NCBI GenBank assembly: GCA_029532415.1
Contig: JAQOTA010000061.1
Location: 558,001-622,000 of the forward strand
Source: Marasmius tenuissimus
Taxonomy: Eukaryota; Basidiomycota; Agaricomycetes; Agaricales; Marasmiaceae
Length of the DNA: 64,000 bases
Direction: 5' to 3'
The notes under the pieces are model-generated. The model had not been told where the DNA came from. It searched no databases and was given only the letters and a program-made list of their open reading frames with translations. Shown piece after piece: positions 12,291 through 23,221 of this stretch (its first letter is position 1; the number at the start of each line of letters is the position of its first letter). Both the position numbers and the translations under genes were made by a program.

Positions 12291-15121
12291 ATCAGTCAAT
12301 ATTCCAGTATGGCAACCTCGGATTGGCCACTCGTAGTACCTGCTGGACTCTGCTGTGCTTCCGTCATTGTATGATATCATTCCCCTTTGCCCAGTCTTAC
12401 TCACGTAGCTCCATAACCCTTTACCTCTGTGATCATACTTACTCCTACATACATCATGCACAGTTGGACCTACATCATGCGTAGTATATTCTTTCCTGTT
12501 CTCTCATATTCTCTACCTACTTCTGTAAAGTATATAAACTACCTACAAAATCCCATACTACCTCAGTGGTTTGTTAACCCACTGAGGTCTTCTACATTTC
12601 TCTTACCTTGCCCCACTCCGAGCTCTTTCTCTGCGCCGTATTGCGACTAGATTGGAGATCTTGCATTGTAAGGTGTGACGAAGCTGCAACCAAACCGATG
12701 CACTCAGGGACCGAGGTGTTAAGACTTAAACAGCGACTCCTAATGCACAACACAACACGGGACGTGGAGATTGAGGGAGCAAAATGACTGCTCAGGAATT
12801 AGAACACCAACGTAGATCCTTGTGTTAAGTATCTAGAATTTAATACACACTATTGTAATGTCAAAACTCGAGGCAGGAATCTCAGACTTAGTCTCAGAAC
12901 CACACAAGTGTTTGAAACAGAATTGAGACTCTTTATTATTATATAAGGAGTCAATGCTATCTACGAGAACAATGAGGGACTCAAAAAATAACAGGATTGA
13001 AGGGAACAAAGAATTGTGCACAAAAAGTGCAAGGGAACAGCTATAGGGAAGGGAGAGATAAAGAGGGACAGCTAAGGCTGTCCAGAACTTGGGAAAATAT
13101 AGGGAAAGAGAGCAGGGACAAAAGACAACACGGGAGGGGCGCAAAATATCTAGACTGAGGATTTCAGGCGAAATCCTCAGTCCTTTTATCACCAGAAAAT
13201 ATGTACCAAGATTCTGATAGATCATGAGTGATTACAGTGTTGGTGAGGGTATACGAGCAAGTGGTTTGATTGTGAGTGCTTATGAGCAGTTGTGAGGCTC
13301 AGGGTGGTTAATGAGCATTCATGAGCACCTCTGATGCTCATAGCCACCTCATGCATGCTCAGGAACCGTCATGATTTTTGTGAAGGCTCATGATCCGCTC
13401 AGATGAGTCTTACATGCCCTTTGTCAACGGGTATAACACTCGGCGCTTGATTTCTCTCCAGGCGTTAGACAAAATGGACATCTCAAGCTATATCATGGCC
13501 GCATGGGATGCACAGCCATTTCATCTCATGCTCAAATCACAACCACCATCTCTATCTTTTTGTTGCCCTCAACATCGTCAACAGATTCTCAACAACCAAG
13601 TTGGAATATTCTCAATCTCTTTTTTCTACAATCATGTTCAAGTCAGGATTATGATAGGCCACCAAAGAACAGATTATTAAGCAGGAACGGCTCACAATCT
13701 CGGTATGTCATTGAGACTTTTTTTCTGTGCTCATTGCTTAGTGAGCTTGTTATCTTTAGCCTCAACGAGTGTGCCCCAGAGAGGTCGCTTTCCCCCCTCA
13801 GATCATCACTACCCATCTGATTACGGTCAGTCATCGAGCCTACCATGAATATGTGAACATGAACACACAACATGGCACAAGGAACTGTGAGCTAACGAAG
13901 GAAAGAACTCACTATCTTGGCTTTAAGAGGCCGTAAGGATTTGGCAATAACACAGGAGAAAAGTACGCACATTTTTACTCTCCTCTGACCATTTGTCTGA
14001 CCTTGTCCTGCCAGGACCCAACTGCTGGACGTGCACTTCAGAGAACGTGATCAAGTTTGAAGGTCCCTGCACAAACCGACGTCATGATGAAGCCGGCGGG
14101 CTGAAATTACTTGTTTTGGGCAAGAGAGAGACTGGCGCACAGACCATCCTCAGGAATATAAATACCTCGCAATCCCCCCCATGAATTTCATCCCCACCTC
14201 CATCCCCGACCCTTCTCACTACCTTTACACTACCTACTGCTGTCAGTGGCTCCTTGAAGGCACATTGTTATTGAAGGTATGTTAAAGTCGCCCCCCGTCC
14301 TGATAATGTTGTTGACAATGGATATGATCTAGTAGCGCCCGTATTACTCCCGTAGTCTACCTTCGTACCGACATAACAGCGGTTTTAGCGATCTGGCGAG
14401 GCTTTTTGACGAGGACGCAGGGCATGAACCAGTCAATGGACGCGTATTCCGATTGTTGTCCATAACGTATATAATATGTATTCTGGTAATCCAGTTCCAT
14501 GTACTTGTGTTATTTGCTGTGGAATGATTATATTATTTATTTATTTTTTCAATCTTTCCCGATGTGCTCATGCGCAATCATGAAACCAGCAAAGATCGTG
14601 ATTGCTCATTAAGTCTGGCTTGCTCATGAGCACTGTGAGCCTGACAGTGCTCATGAGTACACATGAAAAAAAAGGTGTCCCATATTCACTTGTGAGCAGC
14701 CCTGAGACTCACAGTGCTCATGACTGCTCACAAGCGATTTGGGCGTTCGTGAGCGGTCAGAAACTAACGAAATTTGTTCTGGTGATACGTTCACACTATC
14801 TATTACACAGAGATCTTGTACCTACGGTCCGGACATGGATAATAGATTTCTTGGAAAGGAAATTTGAACAGCTTTTCTGCAGCAGCATGACACAAGAGAA
14901 CATACCGTTTAGGACTATTGGGTCTTGAAGCCCTTAGATAAAGAATTAAATACTGCGGCGGGAGCAAGCTGTGCTTTGGTGGATACTGTGAGAGAACAGG
15001 TAATGGGACTTGAGAATAAATTATTGAATAAGTGCGGAGCTGCGGTATTCATTGGTTTTGAAGCCCAGTGCCTGAAATTACCATGGGCGTCAGCCAGATC
15101 CACCCAGCCCGTTGATAACTT
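12291..15121. mobile_element. 2.8-kb insertion in Copia-H reverse transcriptase
   Basis: GGAAG is found at 12286-12290 and again at 15122-15126. Taking out the 2831 bp between them plus one GGAAG keeps the copia reading frame continuous from the LP...YQ linker into the IGSLLFLA motif. This makes a later insertion very likely. The insert ends (ATCAGTCAAT... and ...TTGATAACTT) do not follow the LTR rule and show no clear TIR, so the element class is unknown. It contains an LTR-like block (12854-13236) and two clusters of the word GCTCATGA (about 13245-13400 and 14560-14760), which resemble subterminal repeats of a DNA transposon. No coding sequence was recognised; a plus-strand frame at 14925-15121 is open but unidentified. 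Confidence 0.65.
12854..13236 (-). repeat. LTR-like block with TGTAAT...ATTACA ends
   Basis: A 383-bp block bounded by a 6-bp inverted repeat TGTAAT/ATTACA. On the minus strand it contains a TATATAATAA-type promoter sequence about 90 bp from its end. It has the size and ends of an LTR. The flanks (ACTAT and GTGTT) do not match, so it is either one LTR of a broken element or a rearranged solo LTR. Confidence 0.45.
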
Positions 15122-15126
15122 GGAAG

Positions 15127-16122
15127 TTCATGCGTCAGGGTATGGTCGATTTTCGACTCATGACATAGGGGTAGTTGGGCCTTCAAAGCAGATGTGAGGT
15201 TGTACTTCTCCAATAGCTCCTGCATGTATGGACGTTGGTGTAGCCATGCACATTGGGTAGTCCAATCTCGGATAATGGATATACTGAGATATAGTTTTGG
15301 TTCACCTAGGTCTGTAATGACAAAATCCATGCTGAGTTTGAGTAACAACCATCGATATAATGGTTCTGATTTTGTGCTGCACAGACTGTCGTCCACATGG
15401 ATTGTGATCTCGAGGTCCAATGTATCATCGATTGGAGGTACACCATCAGGAGGAGATGGCCAAGAACATCTGAATACAGCACTGTCCAAAGGACATCTGC
15501 TAAACCCCAGTTGTTGGAGAGCGCCCCATAGGCATTTGTACCACTCCGCACCTGCCTGTTTCAACCCATACATTGTAGGATATAACAGATAGTTCTGTCA
15601 GCAAGTGGGTAACCGGGGATTTGTTTGCAGTAGACCTTCTCCGACAAAGGAGCGTTCAGGAAAGCCATCTTGAAGTCAAAGACAAACAAGTGGCGGTCTT
15701 CCTTGACAGCCCGAGCTATGATCATCTGAATACTGGATAACCTCACAACAGGTGCAGAGATGTCACAATAGTTCCCTGGTTGTTGGCTGTAGCCTTGAGC
15801 CACCAAGCAAGCCTTGTACTTCACAATGTTTCCATGCTCATCATGTTTGAAAGCATAGACCCACTTGAGACCAACAGGGTGAGAACCATTGGGTTTCATG
15901 ACTTCCCAGAATACTTCCTTCCTCTCCAGACTCGCCAATTCCTCTGCTTCCACTTCCTTCCATAGATCCACATCGGGTCTCGCATATGCCTCTCGCTGGC
16001 TACTCGGTGGCACCTTGAGATCGAAAACTCGACGGTGATTGTCCTGTAATGCTGCAAAGGTGTACTCAGTGTCAACCCTTGAGTGTTCCATAACAATATG
16101 CGATTCTTCATCATGCGATATG
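15127..16122 (-). pseudogene. Copia-H reverse transcriptase, N-terminal part
   Basis: Minus-strand frame continuing the protein broken at the Copia-Y insertion. Landmarks are the linker SRVDTEYTF, then WVYAFKHDEHGN, ACLVAQGYSQQPG, FVFDFKMAFLNAPL, MYGLKQAGAEWYK and the catalytic motif IHVDDSL (VDD in place of the usual YVDD). A 1-base frameshift near 15570 separates the FLNAPL part from the MYGLKQAG part. Frame and content join on one side to 23222 and above (integrase) and on the other to 12290 and below. Confidence 0.85.
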
Positions 16123-16127
16123 ATTTG

Positions 16128-16384
16128 TGTTGAATCCGGACTACCAGATATATAGACCGTTGTATTGGGCCACATCTATGTTTCAATCTTTTACTATGAT
16201 CTATGCTATTCCTAGTCACTCCCGTTATAGTAGCTACAGCCACCTCTGTATAGTATATAAGTAGCTCTGTATCTATATGCAATACCAGTACTTTTACTAC
16301 TCTCATTGCTACCTCTAAGCCTATCTCCAGGTGAGCTAGTCTGTCCCATGCTGCCACTGCGTGGGCAGGACCTCTGCCTCAACA
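16128..16384 (+). repeat. Copia-Y 5' LTR
   Basis: Starts TGTTGAATCC, ends CTCAACA, and contains a TATA box (TAGTATATAAG) near 16250. It is preceded directly by the ATTTG duplication. Confidence 0.92.
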
Positions 16385-16403
16385 GGTTATGGGCTCCAGT
16401 GCC
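16385..16403 (+). other. Copia-Y primer-binding site (half tRNA-iMet type)
   Basis: GGTTATGGGCTCCAG directly follows the 5' LTR. It closely resembles the primer site of Drosophila copia (GGTTATGGGC...), which pairs with the anticodon-loop end of a cleaved initiator methionine tRNA rather than with its 3' end. The same GGTTATGGGC follows the 5' LTR of Copia-H. Confidence 0.7.
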
Positions 16404-16580
16404 CTATTGATGTGCCCTGCAATGGTAGCTCTCTAGGATGTGCACCTTTATTGTGTGCTGCCTACGATGATACGCTATTGTGGTTGTTGCACTCGATAAC
16501 CATTGTGACTGCTTAATCGCTGTTGTGATGGACAGACCGTTAACACCGGTTCTGGACCTGTGAAGTCGACATCTTTATCG

Positions 16581-19500
16581 ATGTTTGACGATGGCGGACT
16601 GCATCCTCAACAACGATCAATGGCTATTGCCATTGACCGTGCAGTGATTTCTTTTATCATTGCCTATGATGATGAACCTATGCTGATCGTTGTTTTATTA
16701 CTCCAGATTGCTATGGCTCCTGTTATGTCTACCCTTATCCCCACCGTTGAGGTCTTCAGCAGTGTTAACTGGTGCAAGTGGTCCAAGGGTCTTGGTACCT
16801 ATGCCACGATTAACGAGTTCTACAACCACTACACCAACGACGATTCTGAACCTGATGAACCCGAGAAACCTACCGAACTGACTCAACCGAAAGCAACTAC
16901 TCGCACTGTCACTGTTGCTGCTACAACTACAACTGAAGCAACTACATGTACGGAGACAGTCTCTCCTACTGACGCTCAGATGCAGCAGTATGCGAAGGAC
17001 CTGGAGCAGTATGCTAACGCTTTGGAGAGGTATGAGAAGGATCTTATCAGGTATGAAAAGGATAATCGATGTTGGAAGAAGTATGAATTCAAGGCCATGG
17101 GTGCATTATGTGCCACCACCACCATTGTCGTGCAGAATATTATCGAGGATGATGATACGGCTTGGAACACTTGGGAGAAGATCAAGGCTCGTTATGGCCA
17201 GCAGACTTCTGTCTCTGTTTGGGCTGACTTCAAGTCGGTCATGGAATTTCGTTTGTCCGGTGGTAACCCCGTTCCCGAGATTGCCAGACTTGAACTCCTA
17301 TTCAGCCAACTCACTGAAGCGCAGATCGAACTCCCTACTCTTGTCAGAGCCATGCTCCTCCTCTCTATCATTCCACAGTCATGGGCCAACGCTCGTGAAT
17401 TTGCTACCAATGGTAACTCGCCAGCTGAACTTACTTTCAAAGTGGCTCGTGATGCCGTCATTAACCACTATGAATCCCAGAAACCCGCTCCTCTCACGTC
17501 GCGCATCTCTTCTGTCAAGAAGAAGGACAGGGACCTGAAGTTTAACCAGCAGTCCAATCCTCCTTCGTTGTTGTCTAATAATAACAACCAGTCTAATAAC
17601 GACAATGACCAGAAGAAGAAGAACAACCGACGTGGCAGGAAGAAGAAGGGTGATTCTCAGGACAGCAAGGGTGACTCCTCTCACAAGGGTCATTCTCATA
17701 TCGCTTCCCTCACTCATTTGTCCATCTCCTCACCCCCCATCGTTCCTGAAACTCCATCTGTCGTACATCCCGCGGACCGATCCTGGGATCCACTCCACAT
17801 GCAGTGTTTCTCCAGTGCTACTTCCGGTGGTACTGTTTTTGAGAATGCTCAGGCTGCTCACAGTCTTGCCAATCGTCTTGGTGTTCCCAAGTATGCCCAC
17901 GTCCTTGAACCTATGGAACAGGGATATGCGGCTGCTTCCTCTTCCTCCCTCAAGCATTGTATTGATGGTCCCTTCTCTCCTGCTCCACCTGCAAAGTGTG
18001 CTAAGAGCGTTGAGAAGGTTTACAACCTCTATGATTTTTTCTATGAGGACTCCAACTCTGAACGTGAGGATTGTATTGCATTGAACACTGTTAATGATTC
18101 TTTGCATACGAAGATTGCGAGTGGAAGTGCCATGGACGTTGACAGTGAGATCGCAGATGCCACTGGTTTTTCCAACGATGTTGAGTACAATTCAGTCTCC
18201 ATCAGATCTGAGGAATCTGACAATGACAGGCAAGTGCCTTATCTCAGTCTTTCTTCTAACACTGATACGAACCTACAGTGCACCGCTTTATTAGCCGCTT
18301 CTAAACGTAGTAGTTTGGATATCGTGTCCCGTATGAGATTTGCGCAATATATTGGTGATCACTTTGCCACATGTGCGAATTGTAAGGGAAAGAAGGTGAC
18401 TGGAAGCTCACAAGAGTGGATCGTCGATTCAGGTGCTTCATTGCACTTTACTTATGATCTCGAAGATTTTGCCGAGTATGAGCCCATGAACAATGGACCA
18501 CAGCTAAATACTGCACAGAAGGACAACCCTATCCAAATCAAGGGAAAAGGGACTGTGTTCATCTCTCATTCTGTTGAAGGATCTGACGGTCATATGGAGG
18601 AACACATTACGCAACTCTATCCTGTCTATTATGTTCCACTTCTGTCAATTCGACTTCTCTCGCTTGGAGAATTCTTGCAAGGTGGTCTGCAAGTATGCGG
18701 ATTGTCTAGCAAATTGGCTTTTTATCAAAAGAGTCGACACCAGTCATTGGTATCTTACCCACTCACATCTGGTCAAACCATTTTTTGGGTTAGCTCGCAG
18801 AAAGCCTCTGCTCGTAGCTCAATGGCCAAGTCAACAATGGATAAAGTTGACTACAAGGTTCTACACAGACGTTTCGGACATTGTTCAGACAAGGCTCTGG
18901 ATAAAGCTCAGAAGCATACAAAGAACTTCCTGGAATTCAACCAAAAACCGAAGAAAACCCGGTTATGCCGAGGATGTGCAGAAGGAAAGATGCACTCCAG
19001 ATTGTTCCCTGACTCCACTACCCGTGCCTCGAAACCCTTTGAGAAAATCCACTCCAACCTTAAACAATTCCCCACTGAGTCGTACCACAAATACAAATAG
19101 TATATGTCATTTGTCGACGACTGTACTTCACATGGCTGGACAATGCTCATGCAACACAAATCTGATTCTATCAAGATGCTCCGTGACTTTATCACTATGG
19201 TGAAGGTGCAGTTCGGTGTTGATATTAAGGAATGGATGTCCAATGGAGGGGGAGAGTACAAATTGCATGTCTTCGATGATGTACTAAAGGAGCATGGTAT
19301 TAAAATTCTGACCAGCATTCCATATATGCCGGAACAGAATGGTCGTGCAGAACGGTTCAATTGGACTATTGTCGAGAAAGCTCTTCGCTTTGATGCTTGT
19401 CTTCCACCTTCTTGGTGGGAATTCTGTGTGTTGCACACTGTAGCACTTCACAATCGGACGCCATCCCAGCATTTACGTTGGTTGACCCCACATGAGAAGT

Positions 19501-20207
19501 TGCATGGCAGTGCACCGGATGTTTCGGATCTTCAAGTATTCGGATGTGCAGTGTATGCGTTTATTCCGGAAAAGCATCGAGTTAACAAGTTATCTCCGCG
19601 TTTGGAACTGATGACCTTCATTGTTTTTCAGGAAGGCATGAAAGGATATGTCTTCATGAAAATGTCCAATAATGCTATCTTCAAAAGCGCTACTGCTCTG
19701 TTTGATGAAAACTTGTTCCTGAAGTGTTCTGATAAGAAACCTCATGGCTTTACCCCGGTGGGTGAAATCCCTGAAATACCGCTGGTATTGGGTGAAAATC
19801 CCAACTTCTCTTTGGATAGTGATGATGATTCGTCTGATGATGATCTTTATCCTCCCAAGAACCTTCCAAAGCGATCGGAATCTCTGCATGACAATGATGG
19901 AGATGGTTCTGTACCTCAGGGTGAACATCAACATCCTGATCCTGATCCTCTGTTCCAGCCTCCCAGGCCACCTACACCAGTGGGTGGACAAGAGCAGACT
20001 CCGCCACCAAGGCGTTCAGGCAGGAAACAAACAGGTACTAAGCAACCTGATAACGTATTTGGTGAACAACGAGACCCAAATAATCCCTCACACATTGTGC
20101 GTGATATGGAGAAAAATTCTACATGGAGAGATGCCACGGGTGATAGAGAACCTATCACAAATCCACTACTCACCTGTTCAGATGTGGTTTTGATGATAAG
20201 GGAATAA
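16581..20207 (+). pseudogene. Copia-Y gag-protease-integrase, one nonsense codon
   Basis: First ATG at 16581 (the frame opens slightly upstream; MAPVMST at 16713 is an alternative start). Order: a copia gag region (LGTYATINEFYNHY, WEKIKARYGQ, LLFSQLTEAQIELP); a basic Asn/Lys-rich segment (about residues 330-375); a partial zinc-finger-like CANCKGKK; the protease active site VDSGASLHF; then gag-pre-integrase HRRFGHCS...CRGCAEGK (HHCC zinc site). A TAG at 19098-19100 lies between the HHCC site and the catalytic core. The same frame continues with FVDDCTSHGW, MSNGGGEYK and PYMPEQNGRAERFN to about 20178, where inserted LTR-like sequence takes over. The frame matches on both sides of the TAG, so this is a point nonsense mutation or, less likely, programmed readthrough. 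Confidence 0.9.
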
Positions 20208-20633
20208 CTGATGTGAATGCAGAGAGCAGAGGAGATGTTGTCAAAGGACAGAAGACGTTCTTTAGTCTGAGGTTTATGCCTCAGACGATCTAGCTTATAT
20301 ACATGGATTCTATAGGACCCCAGACACTATCTAAGACCTATGATACCTAAGCTGACTGATGCACTCGTCAGGATGAGTCTACTATGAGTCGTGATGGTGC
20401 AATCAAGGTGTAAGTATGAGTCGAGTGAGTCGTAAGAGTCAACTCGAGTGGTTGAGCTGTCCACACAGCACATGACTCGCCGTAGTCATGGTGTGGCAGA
20501 TCTAGACCTATGCGTATCCCCTTTAGTTACAGATCTATCTAGATGAGTCCAGACCGAATCTATAGAACAAGAGATCAGATGTCTACTGATAAGATGTTGG
20601 ATTTGTATCGAATGATATGATAACCACATGGCA
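20183..20633. mobile_element. LTR-like insertion between integrase and reverse transcriptase
   Basis: Starts TGTGGTT and ends with AACCACATGGCA. TG...CA ends are possible, with a 4-bp CAGA on each side (20179-20182 and 20634-20637), and TGTGGTT/AACCACA forms an inverted repeat near the edges. The stretch has no coding capacity and interrupts an otherwise ordered pol region. It contains a TATATACAT box near 20296. The 4-bp duplication and slightly offset inverted repeat leave the exact ends uncertain. Confidence 0.5.
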
Positions 20634-20637
20634 CAGA

Positions 20638-22919
20638 TAAGATATAGGGAGATTAGATGTAGAGAGAGAAAATCTGTGACAGAACCCATGGATCCACCTA
20701 CTACTTGTAGGAGAGGCAGACCTAGAAAGGTTCCTGGGACTAATCGTGCCAGTCTGTCTACCGTGTGTAACTCCAGGGGGAGTCAGCCCGATAGCTTAGT
20801 GCAACAATTATCCCAGGAAGGGGGAGTAGGTTTCATGATTTATCTGTTAAACCGGGCAGTTCCTGTTCATGACAACCTCACCGATATGTCTAATGTTCGA
20901 GAGTGGACTCTCCATGACATACTGAAGCTGCCAGCTGAGCAGCAGAGAGATTGGAAGGCTGATTGCCACGATGAACTAGAGGCTCTTTGCAAGTGCAAGG
21001 TCTTCGAATTGGTTGACCTACCTAAAGGTCGCAAAGCTGTTAAGAATAGATGGGTGTTTGATGTTAAGTCAGATGGTCGAAAGAAAGCTCGACTTGTTGC
21101 CAAGGGTTTCTCTCAGGTCAAAGGTGTTGACTTTGATGAGATCTTCTCACCAGTTGTGCAGTTTGAAACTGTACAGATGATGCTCGCATTAGCAGCTCTC
21201 AAAAACTGGCACATTCAGGCATTGGATGTGAAGAACACTTTCCTCAATAGCAAACTTAAAGAAGAGATCTATATGGATCAACCTGAAGGTTTCAGGGTTA
21301 AGGGTCAGGAAGGCAAAGTCTATCGCCTTCGCCGTGCATTATATGGACTAAAGCAAGCCGCTCTTGAGTGGTGGCATACTCTCAATTTGTCCATGGAAGT
21401 AATGGGCTTCAAACACCTGACTTCTGATGCAGGTCTCTTCATCTGTAAAGATCGTGAGACTGGTGAAGAATGTATTTGTTACGAATCCACCTACTGTTTT
21501 CCCTTCCCTTGGTCCCCAGGTACTTATTCCTCATGTTTTTCTCTTTATTTCCCATGGTTACATGTTCTCACCATCGCATTCTGGCCCCCATATCATTACC
21601 TGGTACTACCTGGTGTTCCACATTGTTCCCAGATATTTTCCCAGCACACCATATGGTTTCCATCATGACAATGTTTCCACATGTATCCCTTGATTCTTAT
21701 CACTTGTTCTTTCAGTTTTCCTGTTTTACCTTTGTTCCCATGATATTTCTACAGCTTGGCTCTGTCATATATAATCATGGACACTTCTAGATAGTTCCCC
21801 AGTCTGACAACTTTGTCTCATAGTGCTTGTTTCCAGCATGTACTATCATACACTTGCCCTACTCAAATCTATCTTCTCTCGTTCACACTCTTGACCCTGT
21901 TGGTGGCCTGAGGGGTTTCCCTAGTCATTGGCCTCATTCTTGACAGTATTGCCTTGATTTATGTTGACGATGCATTATTCCTTGGACCCAACAAAGCCTT
22001 TGTGCCAATAAGAAGAAAGCTGAGTTTATGGCTCGTTTGGAATGCCGTGATTTGGGAGAAGCAAAGGAGTTCTTGCACATGCGTATCCAACGCAAAGGCC
22101 GTAAAATCCTTCTTGATCAGACCAACTATTTGAAGAAGGTCTTGAAGCGATTTGGCATGCAGAATACAAAAGCAGCGGATACTCCTCTTCCCGCCAGCTA
22201 TATTCTACAACCCAACAAAGGTCCTGTTGATCCTGAATGTCGCGCTCAATATCAATCAGTGATTGGATCGCTTCTGTATATCATGCTTGGCACTCGTCCA
22301 GATATTGCCTATGCTGTTACAAAGCTTTCTCAATTCTCTGCTAATCCATCAGAGGATCACCTGAAGAAGGTGCTTTATATTTGCCGCTATCTTGCAGGAA
22401 CTCCAGACTATTTATTGGTCTATGATGGAGCCTCTGACAGAGGTTTACTAGCATTCACTGATTCTGATTGGGCTGCTGATCCTATCAAGTGTCGGTCGAT
22501 CACAGGCTATTTCTTCAAGTTGGCAGGTGGCATCTTCTGTTGGCAATCATGCGCCCAGAAGACTGTTGCACTTTCATCCACTGATGCTGAATACATGGTG
22601 CTATCCGACTGTAGTCGTCAGGCTGTGTGGATTCAACAGTTACTCTCTGAACTTGGGATTGATATGACTCCTGTACCCATATGTGGAGACAATCAAAGGC
22701 TCAATTTTCATTGCCTCTAACCCAGTTCAAGAACATCACACCAAACACATTGATATTTGCTATCATTACATTTGTGAATGTGTTTCAGACCGCAAGGTCA
22801 ATCTTTTCTTTATTGACGGTGCCTACAATCCTGCAGACATGTTTACCAAGAATTTCGGTCATGTCAAGTTCTCCGCTTTTAGAGAACATCTTGGACTTGA
22901 ATTTTATTTGTCCGAATAG
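20638..22919 (+). pseudogene. Copia-Y reverse transcriptase and RNase H, interrupted
   Basis: Reads RWVFDVKSDGRKKARLVAKG, ALDVKNTFLNSKL, YRLRRALYGLKQAA up to 21476, then resumes after the solo LTR with ALIYVDDALFLG (catalytic YVDD) from 21951. A single-base loss in a T run near 22000 moves the frame to that of LECRDLGEAKEFLH and GSLLYIMLGTRPDIAYAV. RNase H follows (FTDSDWAAD, SSTDAEYM). A one-base gain near 22695 moves the frame to ASNPVQEHHTKHIDICYHY and PADMFTKNFG, ending at 22919. All copia landmarks are present and well preserved, so the element was probably active not very long ago. Confidence 0.9.
21477..21945 (+). mobile_element. Solo LTR in Copia-Y reverse transcriptase, GTATT duplication
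   Basis: A 469-bp block from TGTTACGAATCC to TTCTTGACA, the same family and length as 4757-5225. GTATT lies at 21472-21476 and 21946-21950. It separates the RT fingers/palm from the YVDD motif; without it and one GTATT the frame runs on into IALIYVDD. This is the youngest visible layer of the nest. Confidence 0.93.
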
Positions 22920-22950
22920 ACGCTTCGTGCTCTACTTGTGCCACACTTAG

Positions 22951-22960
22951 CGAGGGGGAG
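22951..22960 (+). other. Copia-Y polypurine tract
   Basis: CGAGGGGGAG immediately precedes the TGTTGAA start of the 3' LTR. Confidence 0.75.
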
Positions 22961-23216
22961 TGTTGAACCGGACTACTGGATATATGGACCGCTGTATCAG
23001 GCCGCATCTATGTTTCAATCTTTTACTATGATCTATGCTATTCCTAGTCACTCCCATTATAGTAGCTACAGCCACCTCTGTATAGTATATAAGTAGCTCT
23101 GTATCTACATGCAATACCAGTACTTTTACTACTCTCGTTGCTGCCTCTAAGCCTATCTCCAGGTGAGCTAGTCTGTCCCATGCTGCCACTGCGTGGGCAG
23201 GACCTCTGCCTCAATA
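22961..23216 (+). repeat. Copia-Y 3' LTR
   Basis: Starts TGTTGAACCGG and ends CTCAATA, followed by the ATTTG duplication. By eye it differs from the 5' LTR at about 12 positions, all transitions, plus a one-base gap. The terminal CA has become TA. Confidence 0.92.
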
Positions 23217-23221
23217 ATTTG

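Larger units (their letters stand above)
16128..23216 (+). mobile_element. Copia-Y: full-length Ty1/copia retrotransposon
   Basis: Complete plus-strand element inside Copia-H. LTRs of 257 and 256 bp start TGTTGAA; the 5' one ends CTCAACA and the 3' one CTCAATA. ATTTG flanks the element at 16123-16127 and 23217-23221. A primer-binding site follows the 5' LTR and a purine tract precedes the 3' LTR. The order gag, protease, integrase, reverse transcriptase, RNase H identifies the copia superfamily. The copy is dead: it has one in-frame TAG in integrase, two later insertions (20183-20633 and 21477-21945) and two single-base frameshifts in reverse transcriptase/RNase H. The two LTRs differ at about 12 substitutions and one indel, close to 5%. 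Confidence 0.93.

Noticed and set aside
12293..12461. Extension of the RNase H/RT frame upstream of 12290
   Set aside because: The residues do not resemble copia, and the GGAAG junction shows that they come from the inserted sequence.
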